DNA of 64,000 bases from Dimorphilus gyrociliatus (GCA_904063045.1 CAJFCJ010000004.1:923713-987712); one strand, 5' to 3'. Shown: positions 25,098 through 37,914, counted from the first letter of the stretch. The notes: a model not told the origin generated them from the sequence alone. Translations and numbers: made by a program.

Positions 25098-25498
25098 CTG
25101 CTGTTCTTGAACATTATCTCTTGCCGTTTTTTGGTGCTGTCTCAGTCCTGCATTGGATAGTTTTATTTTTTTTTCTTTTTTTTTTTTGTTTGGCATAATA
25201 ATTTAATTTAACTTTCTAGACCTAAATTCTAACAACTGATTTATGTTAGTAAAAAGACTAGAGCTGTAAATACAGTTTTTATTTTACAAATATAATTATA
25301 AATAAATATGTACATAGACATATATAAGAAAAAATAAACTATATGTTATATATTGGTTGTTATTTATTTAAGATATGATTAATTTTTAGTTAGTTAATAT
25401 AGCTTGTTTATAGTCTTTACAAATTTATATATTTCTTTCTAGCATTTCTTTCTTTATCTGTTTAAATATCTCTTTCTTTCGTCCTCTCTCTCTTTCCT

Positions 25499-25503
<5 letters not shown>

Positions 25504-25529
<26 letters not shown>
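25504..25529. repeat. (CT)n microsatellite
   Basis: An uninterrupted CT run, flanked by imperfect CT/TTTC repeats from about 25430. Confidence 0.9.
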
Positions 25530-25533
<4 letters not shown>

Positions 25534-25974
25534 CTCTCACCTACCGTCACTTCTACCTTTTTATTTGTCTATTATATTTAATTCGATAATTATGCTTTTA
25601 ATTGTTTCATTATCCTCTTTTAAATGTAAAGCTCTTTAATTTTGAATTGTCAACTAACAATACCTATTCTTCTTTTATGACGAGTTAAGTCACAGGAGAG
25701 TTTCACTATATTTACTTCTGTTTTTTTTTCTTATTTTTCCCATCGTGTCAAGTACGAAGTCCTTTTTTTATTTTTATTTCTCTTTTGATTTCTTTCTTCT
25801 CTGAGTTAGGCCTAAATAAAAGATAATTGTTGATATTAAGGGAAAAATTAGTTAAAATGAAAAAAATTTTTTATGCCGGTCTATATATCATACTGAATAA
25901 AAAAAAAGGAATAAGGGTAAATAAAAGTTTTTCACATTCAGTCAGTCTAATAGCGATTTGAACGGAAATGAACA

Positions 25975-26100
25975 GGTGCGCCGGCCAATTACAGTCATTC
26001 ACAATTCACCGAGCATCGCTGACACGTAAAGCGCTCATTACGTCATGGTCGATCCGTGTAATTAGCGATCTTGCCGATAATTTTAGCGCTTTTGTGGGGG
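25975..26100. promoter_or_regulatory. GC-richer patch with CCAAT, CRE and homeodomain-like sites
   Basis: In an AT-rich flank this 125-bp patch contains CCAAT (25985), a CRE-like TTACGTCA (26038-26045), TAATTA (26059-26064), several GCGC and CpG steps and two AGCGCT-like elements. It does not look coding. Candidate enhancer or distal promoter about 900 bases after the BMP gene; inferred from composition and consensus only. Confidence 0.3.
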
Positions 26101-28957
26101 TACTTAAAGAATTTGAGTAATCAAAGGCTTTTAAATTTTAGGTGCTGTTCATTTTTGTTCATTTTCTAAGGTTGCGCTTAGCCCTATAATAAAGGAATTG
26201 AATGACGAAAGTTGCATAGGCCTAACCAAAAGAGAGTTGTTTTCTACTTCTTTAAGTTTTCAAGACGAAATAGAAATAATACATTATAATTTTGTTTTAA
26301 CTCTAAGTGAAAGTTTGTTGCATTTATCAAATTTATATATCCATAAAAAATAATCCAAGTATCACTGCTTAATACTCTTTCTTTATCTATCAATCTTTTG
26401 CCATAGCCGTTATTTACAGTTTTTTATTATACAAACTGGAAAAGGGATAAATGTTAAATCTGGTAATCTAAATCAATTTATTTAAATAGTTTATGGCAAA
26501 GTTTGTAACATTTTTTTAAAATAGTTCTTAACTTTAAGTTATTATCTAATTTAACGAATAAACGTCCATTTTCTCAGTGAGAAAATTGAAAAAAGTTGAA
26601 TGTTATAAATAGGCTGAGAAAAATTTCTTTTCTCTATCAGATATCATGGGTAGTGGTGCATAAAGTTTTTAACAGCTTATTCGACCGTTGGTCTTGTATA
26701 GCTAGTTAGGAAAAATTGGATGCCGTTTTGTAAACGAATATTTAAGAAGTGCTATTAGAATACGAATAAATTAACATAAGTTATATATAACTATATAACA
26801 GTTAACTAATTCAATAATAATGAAAAAGTATTAATAAATATTCAATGATTAGTTTATTTAAAAAGGAAAAAGTTAAATATTTTGAAGTTACTACTTTACC
26901 CTTTTTCTAGACTAATTCCATACGCTTAAGGAACCACTAAAGTGAAATTTTACACTTAATAGAAGGTATTGAATGTATTAGAGGTAAATAGATAGATCGC
27001 AAAAAAGTAGAACTAATAAGAACGTAACAGGTTAGAGTATTCATCTTTTGTTAAAGCAAAAATGTACGATTAGTAGACTCTATTATGTGTGCTTTTCGAC
27101 TAATTTTTCTTTATAGAATAAGTTTAATTAAGGGTAAACTAAATTTATACTTCCAAAATAGGAATATAATGTAATATTCAACAAATAAGAAAACTGAAAA
27201 AACAATAATTCCCTATAGTTATTTAATTATTTAAAAAGAAAGATAATTGAAGCTGGTCAGGAAATTTTTTATGTAAAAAGGAGATTCAGGAGAACAGCTG
27301 CAGCACAAGAAAAAAATAGTTTCTGGTTTATGTCAAGGTGGATGCGAGCAGACAGATCTTGAAAAGAACACACATTATCACTCAAAAGACAGATAGTTAT
27401 CTCTAAGTAAATTTCGACCGGCTTCTCATCACTGACAAATAGTTTTTATTCGTCGGTGGCAAGTTCAATGCGTCGCTGGGAAATTGTAGGTTTGATGTGT
27501 TGGCCCTTGTTTAGTTGTTGTTTATTTTTCAAAAGAGTCGTACAATGTTCTAAAACCTTTAAAAGAAGAGAATATAACACTTTTACTTATCTTCCTTTAT
27601 TATACATAAAGCAATTCAAGAGAAAAATTTCAATTTTTAACCCAAGGGAAAAGGTATTAAAGAGAGAGAGAGAGAGAGAAGAAAGAGAGATATAGACAGA
27701 TAGAGGGATGGAGAGATATGTAGGAAAAGAAAGACGCGCACTCCACACCCACATACATATAGAATGCTAAAGCAAGAAATACATTTATTCTCTGTCATGT
27801 CAGGAAGACAACTAAACAATTTAATTGATCATCCAATTCATGGTAAAAAAATTTAAGCTTATGAAAGGGCAGTTAATGATAAATTCTTGTTCATTGACTG
27901 ACAAAAAAATGTCTAAATGTGAATATTTTCCCCTACTGTATAGGATAAAGTTACCAGTAAACCGCAGAAAATTACTTAACATTTCGTCATAATCGTTGAG
28001 AACCCGTGAATAATTGACACATTGACGTTTACTCCTTAACTACATATTAAAATATTTCAATATAACAAACAAACAAAAATAAATGTTCATACATATTTAT
28101 TCTCTCTTTGTAATGAGGAGTTCAACTATAATATATATTCAAATTTATACTCTTTTCTATAGTGTTCATCTAAATGTTCTCTTCAAAAAAAAAAAAGAAA
28201 AAACAAGTCCTTATTATCTTTAAGAGATAATGCTTTTGCATGTAAGAAGTATAAAAAAAATGAGATTATAAAAGGTACTTTTTTTATCGGCTTTCAATTT
28301 CCTGAATTCATTTTCATCAGTGTATGTTAATCGCAATTTTATATTAAAATGTAGAGCAAAATTATATATATATATATATATATAAAGATTAACATTGACT
28401 TACTACTCTCAATAAAAAACTGTTATATCTATTATTTTTTCTGATTGTTTGACTAATCTCTTAAACTTAATTTAGGGAAATTAAGGAGGAATTAATAATT
28501 AAAATGTTTATGAATTTTCTAAATTTTAATAAAAAGGTTCGTATTTAGGTCGGAAATTAAATATATTATTTCTTTATTGATAGAATTATTAAATATTATG
28601 CTATAAAGATAACAATTCGGCTCCTATTGAACATCATTTTCAAGGTAAAAAATTATGACATACTAATATAATAGAAAGAAAGAAAAAAATGAAGAAACTA
28701 TAAAGATGAATGAAATATGAAAAAAAAAGTTTGCAAAGGACTAATATTTTTAGGGAGCTAACACGTGACTGTGTTGTCACAAGATTTGTATATAATCAAT
28801 CATTCATTGAGTGTTTCTCTTTTTTTTTAAAATAAAAAATTATGATCGATAAATTTTATTCATTTTTATATTCATAGCACGATTTATTAAATAAAAAAAT
28901 AGTTTAAATAATTTCCTTTTCTTTCTTTTCTCGCCCCCGACCTTCTATATATCTGTC

Positions 28958-28960
<3 letters not shown>

Positions 28961-28995
<35 letters not shown>
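28961..28995. repeat. (TC)n microsatellite
   Basis: An uninterrupted TC run of about 34 bases. Confidence 0.9.
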
Positions 28996-28997
<2 letters not shown>

Positions 28998-29640
28998 CTC
29001 CCTTTGCTATATAGGTCTGTTTATCCCCTCTTTACTTTCTTTCGTTTCTATTTATGTTTTGTAGAACAAAGAGCTTTCTATTCTTTGCTGGAGAAACTTT
29101 CCTTTATCTCTTGTTTGTTTATGAGAGATACATAGCAGCATAAATATTAGGAGAATATTCCAAATAAAAGTAACGAAAAATCAAGATTGATAAGATATTA
29201 ACAATAAAGATAGACAAATAACACTAATAACAATAGTAATGAAGAAAATGTTATGCAATTAGTTCAAAATTAATTCGAATAAATTAATATAATAAATCAA
29301 TAAATTATTCCCTGTTTCTCAAGTGTGATTCATAATAAAAAAATCTAAACATTAGATTTGATATGATTCTTTATCGTTTACAGTTTATTTAATATATTTA
29401 TTTATGAATTGATAAATAACTGAAATAAATGAATAATAGCCAAGTATAACAGAATATTAAATGAATTAAAGATGTTACCAAGAAGAATTTAAAATACTTA
29501 AGTATTTAAAAAGCAACAAATGTTAGCTTCTTTTGATAACTTTATAGAAAACCAACACAACGGTTTAAATACACAATTTGGGATTTTCTATCTTATATGA
29601 TAAAGGCATACTTGTGTAAAACTATGTACACTTTTTCACA

Positions 29641-29721
29641 ATTCAAATATATATAGAAAGAGAGAGAGTGGAAGCAAGAAGAAGAAGTGAGAGAGTGAGA
29701 AAGAGGGAGAGGGAGAGGTAG

Positions 29722-29760
<39 letters not shown>

Positions 29761-29761
29761 C

Positions 29762-29792
<31 letters not shown>

Positions 29793-29805
29793 CATAGATA
29801 GACTC
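29641..29805. repeat. (GATA)n array flanked by GA repeats
   Basis: A perfect GATA tandem of about ten units occupies 29721-29760. It is flanked by imperfect GA-rich repeats (29655-29720 and 29761-29790). This is a compound microsatellite. Confidence 0.9.
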
Positions 29806-30369
29806 ATACGCAAGCATCCCCATGCATAAATATATACAGTATACAGTTCATTTGAAGCATTCCAAAAAGAAAATATTAGGCCTCCTTTAAAAAATCTTGT
29901 CCTCGTAAATAACTAACCATTTTAACGTTTTTTGGTCGGGTTGACATTTTAATAGAGCTATAGCAAGGGATCGATCGATTTTGCGAAAATAAAAATTTGT
30001 TATAAAATGATGAAGGCCTAGGAGCGGAGGATTTTTCCAAAAGTAAGTAGAACAGACTGCCTGGCGCCAGATATTCCCCATTAACATTCAGTACGCACGT
30101 GCTGCAATTTACCAACAGTTTGGTGCTGTTTGGTGCAGTATCAAAGAGCTCATCTATTAGGGATTTTCGGGGTTCTATCTGATCTTTAAGAGGTATATTT
30201 GAGATTTTTATTGACCTATTAGAAACTTGTGATAGAACATTAAAAAATGATAAATATTTTGGTCAAATTCCAGCTTTAATGGATTTTGTAGAATTCCTAG
30301 AATCGTAGGGAAAAACTCTCTAGAAAGTAGACTACGCCCTCACTTCACTTTTATTTAGCTATATAACAT

Positions 30370-30520
30370 AACATATGCGCTTGATTGAAATCCAACGTTG
30401 TCGGGGCTGTTCGTTTTAAACCAACTTTACGCCGATTAACGGTCGATCAACGCCAGAGGGCGCCCCAGAAATCAAAGAAAAAACCGCTCTTTTATTCTAG
30501 CCGCCCCAGGTGCGCCATTT
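30370..30520. promoter_or_regulatory. CpG-rich patch with a CTCF-like GCCAGAGGGCGCC element
   Basis: This patch is clearly richer in G+C and CpG than its surroundings. It contains GCCAGAGGGCGCC at 30452-30464, which fits the GAGGGCGC/AGNKGGCGC core of CTCF-type sites, and CCCCAGGTGCGCC about 40 bases later. A short open frame crosses it but has no recognisable protein features. Candidate insulator or promoter. Confidence 0.35.
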
Positions 30521-31306
30521 TTTTGCTTGTGAAAAACGATAGCATCTCTTTAATGAAGTCCGACGAAGGTTATATACATATCGTCATCAGTTAATGGCTT
30601 TTTTCTTCGAAAAATAGTTCAGCCATTCTTTGAAAATTCCCGAGTTAAACTTTCATTCTAAGTAATAAATAATATAGAAGGAAAAAATGTATTTTTTAAG
30701 GAAAAGAAGCCGTCTCTTTCTAGTTTAACATTAATACCCTAATATAGATATAATACGCATACATATACTGTACATACACATACACAAAAGTCTCCTTCCA
30801 ATACACTATTACATATCTACACAGACAAATGATCTATTAATAAATTTACTTAGTTTCGTTGTATTAATAACCTTCTTTTTAATATCGCACTTATCTACAA
30901 CCTTAAAAAATTTTGTTCTTTTTATCAATTCTATGATCAGAAATCCAATCTTTTTATGATATATTATAAATTAATAAAAAAAAAGGAATTCTGAAAAAAG
31001 ACACTTATTCCAGAGATGTTGTTTTTAAAAAACCAGTAGATGGCGCAAATTCTCTCTGATAATAAAAAAACCTATCTACGTTTAAATGTTAAAAGTTAAG
31101 TACTTAATCTTTTTGGAAAGAGAAGTAACATTATGATATAAATAATATTATCATACTTTTCCTGATAAGGATATAAAGATATTTTAGAAAACGCATAGTT
31201 TCAATTTGTTATGAAGCGAAATCGGAAGATTAACGTTGTTCTTAGGAGCAATCTGAAAAAGAAATTCCATTGATTTTTAGGAAAATGTATAGATAAACAT
31301 ATACTG

Positions 31307-31316
<10 letters not shown>

Positions 31317-31338
<22 letters not shown>
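31317..31338. repeat. (TA)n microsatellite
   Basis: A TA run following a TACTGTA at 31302-31308. Confidence 0.8.
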
Positions 31339-31339
<1 letters not shown>

Positions 31340-31950
31340 ACTATATACCAAATTGCATGACTTGACCTTTAAAAATTATTCATCTTGTTTAAAATAATAA
31401 TAATAATAAAAGCAATCTCTATCAATAATCTTCATGGTCATCAGAAAATCCAATATAATACTTATTGACATCTAGAAAGGATTATTTTGCACTATTCATT
31501 TTAAAATATAAACAATACAAGTACAACAGAGGCTTCATTTAGTTGAATAAAAATGCAAAATATTGTAGTTTAACTGTCAAGAATAAAATATGAAAATTAT
31601 GACTATGACCTAGAAAAATGATAAATACGTTAAAAGTATGTCCTGCATATGATAGTAATAATAGTAACAATAATAATAATTGATCTAACTGTGTAATAGA
31701 GTTCATACAATCGAAAAATTATAGAAGATGAAAAAATTTATTAATATTTCTATTTAAAATGTTGAGTTTTGATTGTTTCTCTTGATAATTGATATCCTGC
31801 CTTTATGCTGTAATAATTGTGATAACCTATTATAAATAATTTCACTTACATTTAGATATAAACTATAAATACAACACAAAATCAAAATTTTACTCAATAG
31901 TTATCAATATCAACTTCCATAGTATCAGATTGTTGGATTTTTTCAAGAAA

Positions 31951-32393
31951 ATGAATAAGTCATTCATTCTTTTGGTAAATATTACATGGATTTTAATATA
32001 GATATCCTTTGTTATTGCTTTTGATCTCTATTTTAGGTCATTTTCATTACGTTAAGCGTAACGATCGACGCTTTTTCATTGGATGAGAGAAGTGCTCCAT
32101 CTTCCAAAAATAGTTTGAAGCCTTACTGTAAAGAGTTAAGAAAGGTTAGAGACTATGATAATTGACACAAATTATAATAACTATAAGTATATTTTTAACA
32201 CATCGATAGATCTGTAAAGAGAAATGTAAAGATTTAAAGAAGAAGCGTTTGAGAGTAATAAAATATCTTTAACATTTCTAAATACTGACTAAAATACTAA
32301 TTGATATATCCGATATAGGTAAGATGCAGAGATGGATGTAGATGCTCTTTTCACGATTGTGTCGACAAAATCAAAGAAACATTGGGAAAATAA
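31951..32393 (+). CDS. Small secreted cysteine-rich peptide
   Basis: Three exons, all phase 0: 31951-31974, 32037-32144 and 32319-32393 (TAA); 68 residues. The first 20-22 residues form a signal peptide ending near T-I-D-A-F. The mature peptide of about 46 residues has five cysteines, four of them packed as RCRDGCRCSFHDC, and ends in a Lys-rich stretch. AATAAA follows at 32483-32488, which supports a real transcript. An odd number of cysteines suggests a disulfide dimer or one free thiol. I do not recognise the family: an antimicrobial, venom-like or signalling peptide is possible. Each intron is short and has proper GT..AG ends. Confidence 0.65.
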
Positions 32394-32979
32394 AGATATT
32401 CTGTAATTTTTGCTAATAATTCTTTCAATATTCAGTTGACCTTTTAGTATTTTAATTAGAAATAGTTATATATAGTTAAGTAATAAACATTTAAAGAAAT
32501 AACTGTATTTTAACAATAAACGTTCTAGAGTTGTTTGTTTCTGTTTTTTTATTGAAATATATAGTTCAGCATCTATACTGCTAATTTTATAGTATGTTCA
32601 ATATCTTAATCTCACCACTATCATTACAAAATATTGTCCTGTATATGGAACAAAATCATTGTATCTTCAAAATATCAATCTATTTTTGCTCTAATTGAAA
32701 AATTTCATTATGTTTGATTGTTTTCAATCATAATTCGAAAGAAATGAAAGGTGTATAATTTGAGATGCTAATAAATGTAATTATAACAATTGAGAATGAA
32801 TACTACCACACTTAAAGAATAGTAATTAGAGAGTTTAACATATTTCTGGATAATATATCTTGAAAATTGTTAAATTAGATGTGAAACTGCGGTTTAAAAA
32901 GGTAAGTTATCTTGAAAATAAAGAGTTCCTTTTTGTTTAATTGAAATGACAAGGACTGAAATTGTAGATAAGTAAAAAC
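32394..32979. other. Convergent intergenic tract
   Basis: This lies between the peptide gene and the GPCR 3' end. AATAAA occurs at 32483-32488 on the plus strand. I see nothing else. Confidence 0.6.
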
Positions 32980-34296
32980 TTATTCGTTTGTGTCGTTAGT
33001 CCTTTCAAATTGATCACAATTAGCTTCAGTTGATGTTAAGTGATAACCATTTGTCTTTAGCAATCGTTTCTTACACACTCGTAGGCATTTTTTAACTGAA
33101 TCTCTGAACTTCCTATCTGCCACACAGTAAAGTATGCAATTAAAACAAAAGTTTATTCCTTGAATCATGTTCAATATTTGAGAAAGTTTCTTGTTAAGTT
33201 GTTGACTACTTAATCTTTGATCCTTAAATAGATGAAATTTTAGCAAATCCGCCGGGAGAACCAAAATAAATTGTAGAAATATTATTATTACTAATATGAT
33301 TGATATGTAAATAGTATTTCTTTTTGTTGTTTGAGATCCAAATTGTTGCTTTTGCTCCATCCTCATTTTCCGTATAGTTATAAATAGTAAAACATTACAA
33401 CAGATAAGCATCAAATAGGGTAATACTATGAATAGGGCTGGCCAAACTTGATAATGGTATATATCCCTAATAAAAGAATAAGGGATAATGTATCTTTTCG
33501 TAAGTATTGTGAAATGATTATATTGTTTATAGAACTTACCAAGACTTAGTTGATTTTCTCCTGGAATGATCATGATATCTTGGTACAACTCGATAAAGAG
33601 TTGTATTATTCATTTTACATGACTCTATTTTTGCTCTTATGATTTTAGGTATCATAGCTGCACCACATATAATCAACACGAAAATAAAAATCATAATTGA
33701 CTTCTTGGTCGTTAGAAATGAACGGATTTTGATAGGCCAGCTTATCACTAAACATCTTTCCATCGCAACAATTACCGTTATCCATGTACTTAGAGTGAGA
33801 AAGAAGTTAATGGCATGAGTTCCAAAGATATTATAGTATAAAGCAAGCTTAAATTTATAAGGATTGTTCGCATCCATGTTATGAAAATAAACCAATGGTA
33901 TAGTAAATAAATTATAACCAAGATCTGAAACTGCCAAACATAAGAAGCCTAAATTAGCTCTAAACTCCAAATCACCCAGCTTTCCATAATGTAATTTATG
34001 GCCAAATACTGAAATATTTAACGAATTACCAATTATTCCAAGTAAAGCAGAGACTGTTCGTACATAAACTGTCCACACAAAACCAAGATATGAGTAAGAT
34101 TCAATAGCTTTACAATCTCCAGAAAATTTAATCCTATTCAGAAATAATGTTACATCCCTTGCAAAAAGATCATCATATTCATAATCTATATAGAGGTAAT
34201 TATTATTATCAACATTTCTTTAGAATTCTAGTTAAAAGCCAATAATGAAAAAATTTATAGAATGTAGTTACCTGAATAGTTGGCAATATCATTCAT
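32980..34296 (-). CDS. Class A (peptide-type) G-protein-coupled receptor
   Basis: Exons 34296-34272, 34185-33540 and 33466-32980; CDS 1,158 nt, 385 residues. Both introns are short (86 and 73 bp) and in phase. The N-terminus (about 40 residues) is acidic with an N-glycosylation site. Seven membrane segments follow with GNSLN (TM1, about residue 61), LAVSDL (TM2, Asp near 96), ERC in place of DRY at the end of TM3 (151-153), ICCNVLL (TM5), an LVLPADLL TM6, and a TM7 ending F-N-C-I-L-Y instead of N-P-x-x-Y. The cytosolic tail has a Cys cluster, likely palmitoylated. The ERC plus W-P after TM3 fits FMRFamide-receptor-like invertebrate orphan receptors. The usual Cys at the top of TM3 is absent, although a Cys occurs in extracellular loop 2 (near 198) and one in the N-terminus (near 33). 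Ligand unknown. Confidence 0.9.
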
Positions 34297-37019
34297 ATTT
34301 TCGACTTGGTCTATTAAGATAAAAAGAAGGTTAATTAGGAAAAGTTAAGAAATTTTAACTTATTTGCTGTTAATAAGGATCACATTTATCATTATAAATA
34401 CATATAATTTTATTATAAATGCCAATAAAGAACGGTAATGCTTGTAATCTGTAGTTTAAAGATTATATATGTAGTTTTACGTCAATTTAATGCAATAAAC
34501 GATTGTTTTTTACCAAAAAACAAATTAATTATAGGTAAAACAAGAAACACATCTGATATATAGATATTCTAATATTTCATAATAGATGACCATTTATTAA
34601 TTAAATATTAAGTAACTACATTTATACTCTGACCATCTACTTTTTCTTATAAAAAACAAAGCTGAGAATGTTTATCATCCAAAATATAACTAATTTTCAA
34701 TGAAAATCATATATAATATATTAATGATTTAATTATTATTAATTTTTATATTTATCCTATTCTTTCTTTTAAACTTAGTTTCTTATTAGTTGATAAGAAA
34801 TGACCTTCTTAAAGTACATTAATTAAAATTAATGCATGTTTTGACCCAAGATTAAATTGCCTTTTTTTTGTTCCCGACACGATTAAATCTCTTCTTATAA
34901 TACTAATGCATTAGTACCTCTTCAATATTTATTTTTAGACAGTGGAAAGAAGGGAAAATTTGTCAATTTAAAAAAAAGAGACTAGCAGAAAATAGAGTTA
35001 GCAGAGAGTGGTATGAGACAGATAGATAGATTGCCAAGATTGAAGGAAAGATGAAAAAGGCAGGAAACAAGAGAAAGAGTTAGATAGGAAGAGAAAGCGA
35101 CTGAGTGACGAAAAGAAAGAAGGTTTAAAGTAAATTATAAAATGGGTTGAATTAAATTATTTATTACTTTATGTCTTTGTACCGTGTATAAAAAAAATAA
35201 AAAAGAAGGAAAGAAATATAATTAATAAAGCTATTTCGCCATATTTAAGAATCAATATCCCATGTAGATCTCTATTGAATATTGAATATAACTAAATATT
35301 TTATAATAAAACTCAATAAAAGGTAAAAATGAAGATACTAAACTGAAATATTAAAATATAGGAAACTATTCAAAGCTTATAAACTTTTCTCCTTTTTTTA
35401 TATAGTCTTCTATTATTTCTTTTTAAATTCTATTGATCTGTAAGAATTTTAAATGTAGTATTCGATTTACAAACTTTTAAAGCCCTTCTATAAAAAATGT
35501 TTATTTATATAGTATACTATACGACATAGGTTTAAAGTTCATTTTTGAGATTATTGAGCAAAATTGGTCTGATTTGGTTTGCTTTATTTTTGAGAAGAAC
35601 TTATCGTATTAAAAATGATTGAATTATTAATATTACTAATTATACGACGTAGAGTAATGTATTGCTAGATAATAGCAATTTCGCTATACTATTACTTACT
35701 TTTTGTCTTCTCCAAAGCATAATTTCCTTTTTTGGACAAGCGAAACGTATTCAGTATGCTCTACATATTAAAATTAACTACATACATAGATGTCGCTTTA
35801 TACTCTTAGAAGACGAAATCATTTATTATGCTTATGACATTTGTATAAAATAGAAATATCAGCATATTTCTTTAATCTCTCTCTATCTCTCTTTCTCTTT
35901 CTCTTTTGTTTAAAGTTTTAATAGTTGTAATAATAATAAGAAAGTAGGAAGTATGGTAAAAAAGAAAAAGTCTTAGCCTCTTCAATTATTAACTGGCGGT
36001 TGAAAATTTAAGGTAGTGTCGAATTTTGCCAAAGGCCTTCCTCTTGGGTAAATATTAACAGAAATAGTACAATAAAAGAAAAACAAATTTGACAGAACAC
36101 CTTTAAAACTGTTATTGTTCACTACAAGACTTACCAGTATATATGTTAATAACGGTTTTTCAATTTCTAATAGCGTTTTCTTTGTGAAAAAACTTTTAAA
36201 TATTTTTACAGCAATGCAGTTTGAAAACTCTGGCTCACGAAAGACTTTAACGTAGAAAATAAGACACACACGCATATACTTTATATATACTGTATATATA
36301 CTGTATATGTATACTGTATTGATGATTATAACTTTGTCAAGATTGATACTCTTTTTACGACTGTAATTTAACACTGAAATTGGCAACAATTAAGATTTTT
36401 GTGACCAAGCATCCTATAGTTTAAAGATAAAGCTAGAGAATAATAATATGAAAGGCACTTGTTAGGTAAAAATCAGTTTTCTAGTAGGATGTGGTAAAAA
36501 AATGGTACAAATTTTTACTATATATAGTTCTTAATTCAATTATAAACAAGATTAGTTTGTAATTAATGCGTTAATTACGGTATTTAATTAACTTACCATA
36601 CATTATATAATTTATATATACATATATATATATATGTATATATGTATATATGTACAGATAACTATATATAGCAAACGTAATAAGAGTTTTGCTTAAAAGG
36701 ATAATTTAGCTTAGAGATGTTATAGATATATCAGAAATAGCATATCATATCTTCATATTTTAATTATATAAAAAAGAATGAATTTAAAAAAAAAGACATA
36801 CTTATTAATAAATGATTAAGTGTAATAAGTCTATTTTTAAAATGTCTCTATATTGAGAAAATTGGTTATCTCTTTGTCGATATCTTGTAGTTTTGTTTCT
36901 TTTAATAGCAATTATAAAAATAAAATTTCATCTGTTAAGTAAATTGAATATCAAATCAATTGTTAAAGCTGTAAATGGTACAAATATACTAAAGTGTAGA
37001 ATAGCATGTATTAGAGTAA
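34297..37019. other. Intergenic AT-rich sequence
   Basis: No gene recognised. A cluster of three TACTGTA motifs lies at 36288-36318 and a long imperfect TA palindrome at about 36600-36655. Open frames at 35662-35853 and 35982-36389 lack supporting features. Confidence 0.5.
36288..36318. repeat. Three TACTGTA units in tandem
   Basis: TACTGTA occurs at 36288-36294, 36299-36305 and 36312-36318, separated by TATA or TATG. It is the densest cluster of this motif in the window. Confidence 0.85.
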
Positions 37020-37914
37020 TCAAACATCACGCATAATGGTATCAGTTTCAAATTTTTTTGTTATAAATTGAACAGTTGGTGCTTTAATTACATAATTTCC
37101 ACAGATTGCTCTTATTTGTCGTATTTTAAGTTCTTCGTTTGCATGTAAAATTATCTTCGCTTTGGAAGAACTCTCTTCAAGCCATATGTCTGATGATGTA
37201 ATAGAAAATCCTAATTCTCTTTTAAAATATGCGCAATGGTCTGCTATTTCCGTCAATTTTGAGAGGAGTTTGCAAATTGTACGCTTTTCCATGAAATTTG
37301 CTCTTTTTTTCGGACACCGTGTATTTTTAACACTATATGTTAACTCCTCGTCTATCCTTAATAAATCTCTCGTCTCGTTTCTCTGTTCTGAAACAACTAC
37401 CCAATCGCATGAAACACGAATGATACGAATTTTCCACTGGTGAAATGTCATATCAGAATTTGAATTGTTAATTCTTTTTACGCATGCTCTAGAGGTGCTG
37501 CATAAAGAGTACATTGAATTAAACATGTTTATGTAAAAAGACGGTTCGTGACGATTATCTGAAACTCTTTTAATAGTCCAATAAGTTGCCTGTTGGATAT
37601 TTTTTACCAGGGTTAGCGTTGATTCTCCCTTTCCAGCAAAAGAGTTCTTTAGATAGCATCCCTCATATTCAATATTCTCCAGCAAATATTTTTCATTCTC
37701 TACATTGACAATCTACAAGGAAAGTATTATCTTTTAATAAATCCATTATTTTAAGGAAAAAAAGTACCTTCCACAAGCAACTAGGCTCTTCTAAAACTCT
37801 CCCCAATTCTACACTATTGCAGTAAATCTTATTTGACCCGTCATCATATATTAAACGCCTTTCAGACTTTGCAACAGATTCAATGTGAACCACTTTATTA
37901 CAAAAATCCATCAT
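37020..37914 (-). CDS. Beta-trefoil-like protein, paralogue A
   Basis: Exons 37914-37768 and 37712-37020, joined phase 0 over a 55-bp intron; 279 residues, no signal peptide, so probably cytosolic. After the splice the protein reads SCLWKIVNVEN..., then LLENIEYEGCYL. The pattern W-(K/R)-I ... (hydrophobic)-x-N-x-x-Y-x-x-(Y/C)-L repeats along the chain (for example WTIKRV, WKIRII), as expected for the strands of ricin/fascin-like beta-trefoil folds. The C-terminal 100 residues are less regular. It has the same length class, exon layout and intron position as its neighbour at 38457-39389, so the pair arose by tandem duplication. Function is not recognised; the beta-trefoil idea is an inference from spacing. 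Confidence 0.6.

Larger units (their letters stand above)
25098..27455. other. BMP 3' flank and intergenic DNA
   Basis: AATAAA occurs at 25301-25306, a candidate polyadenylation site about 200 bases after the stop. The rest is T-rich and AT-rich with a CT microsatellite. A GC-richer patch at about 25975-26100 stands out (separate entry). I see no gene. Confidence 0.6.
27456..31950. other. Gene-poor, microsatellite-rich tract
   Basis: I recognise no gene in about 4.5 kb. It holds GA runs (27661-27679), a TA run (28364-28383), a TC run (28961-28995), a GATA array (29721-29760) with GA runs on both sides, a TA run (31317-31338) and a CpG-rich patch at 30370-30520. Confidence 0.6.

Noticed and set aside
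27637-29823. Ser/Leu-rich minus-strand frames over GA and GATA repeats
   Set aside because: They are translations of microsatellites.
30385-30594. Frame across the CpG-rich patch
   Set aside because: It starts at a TTG, has no homology I recognise, and the patch is better explained as regulatory.
35662-35853. Plus-strand frame of 63 residues with a hydrophobic start
   Set aside because: It has no ATG at the front, no family features and no supporting neighbours.
35982-36389. Minus-strand frame of 135 residues with an internal GTAAGT donor-like site
   Set aside because: It crosses the tandem TACTGTA/TA repeat and has no recognisable domain or consistent exon model.
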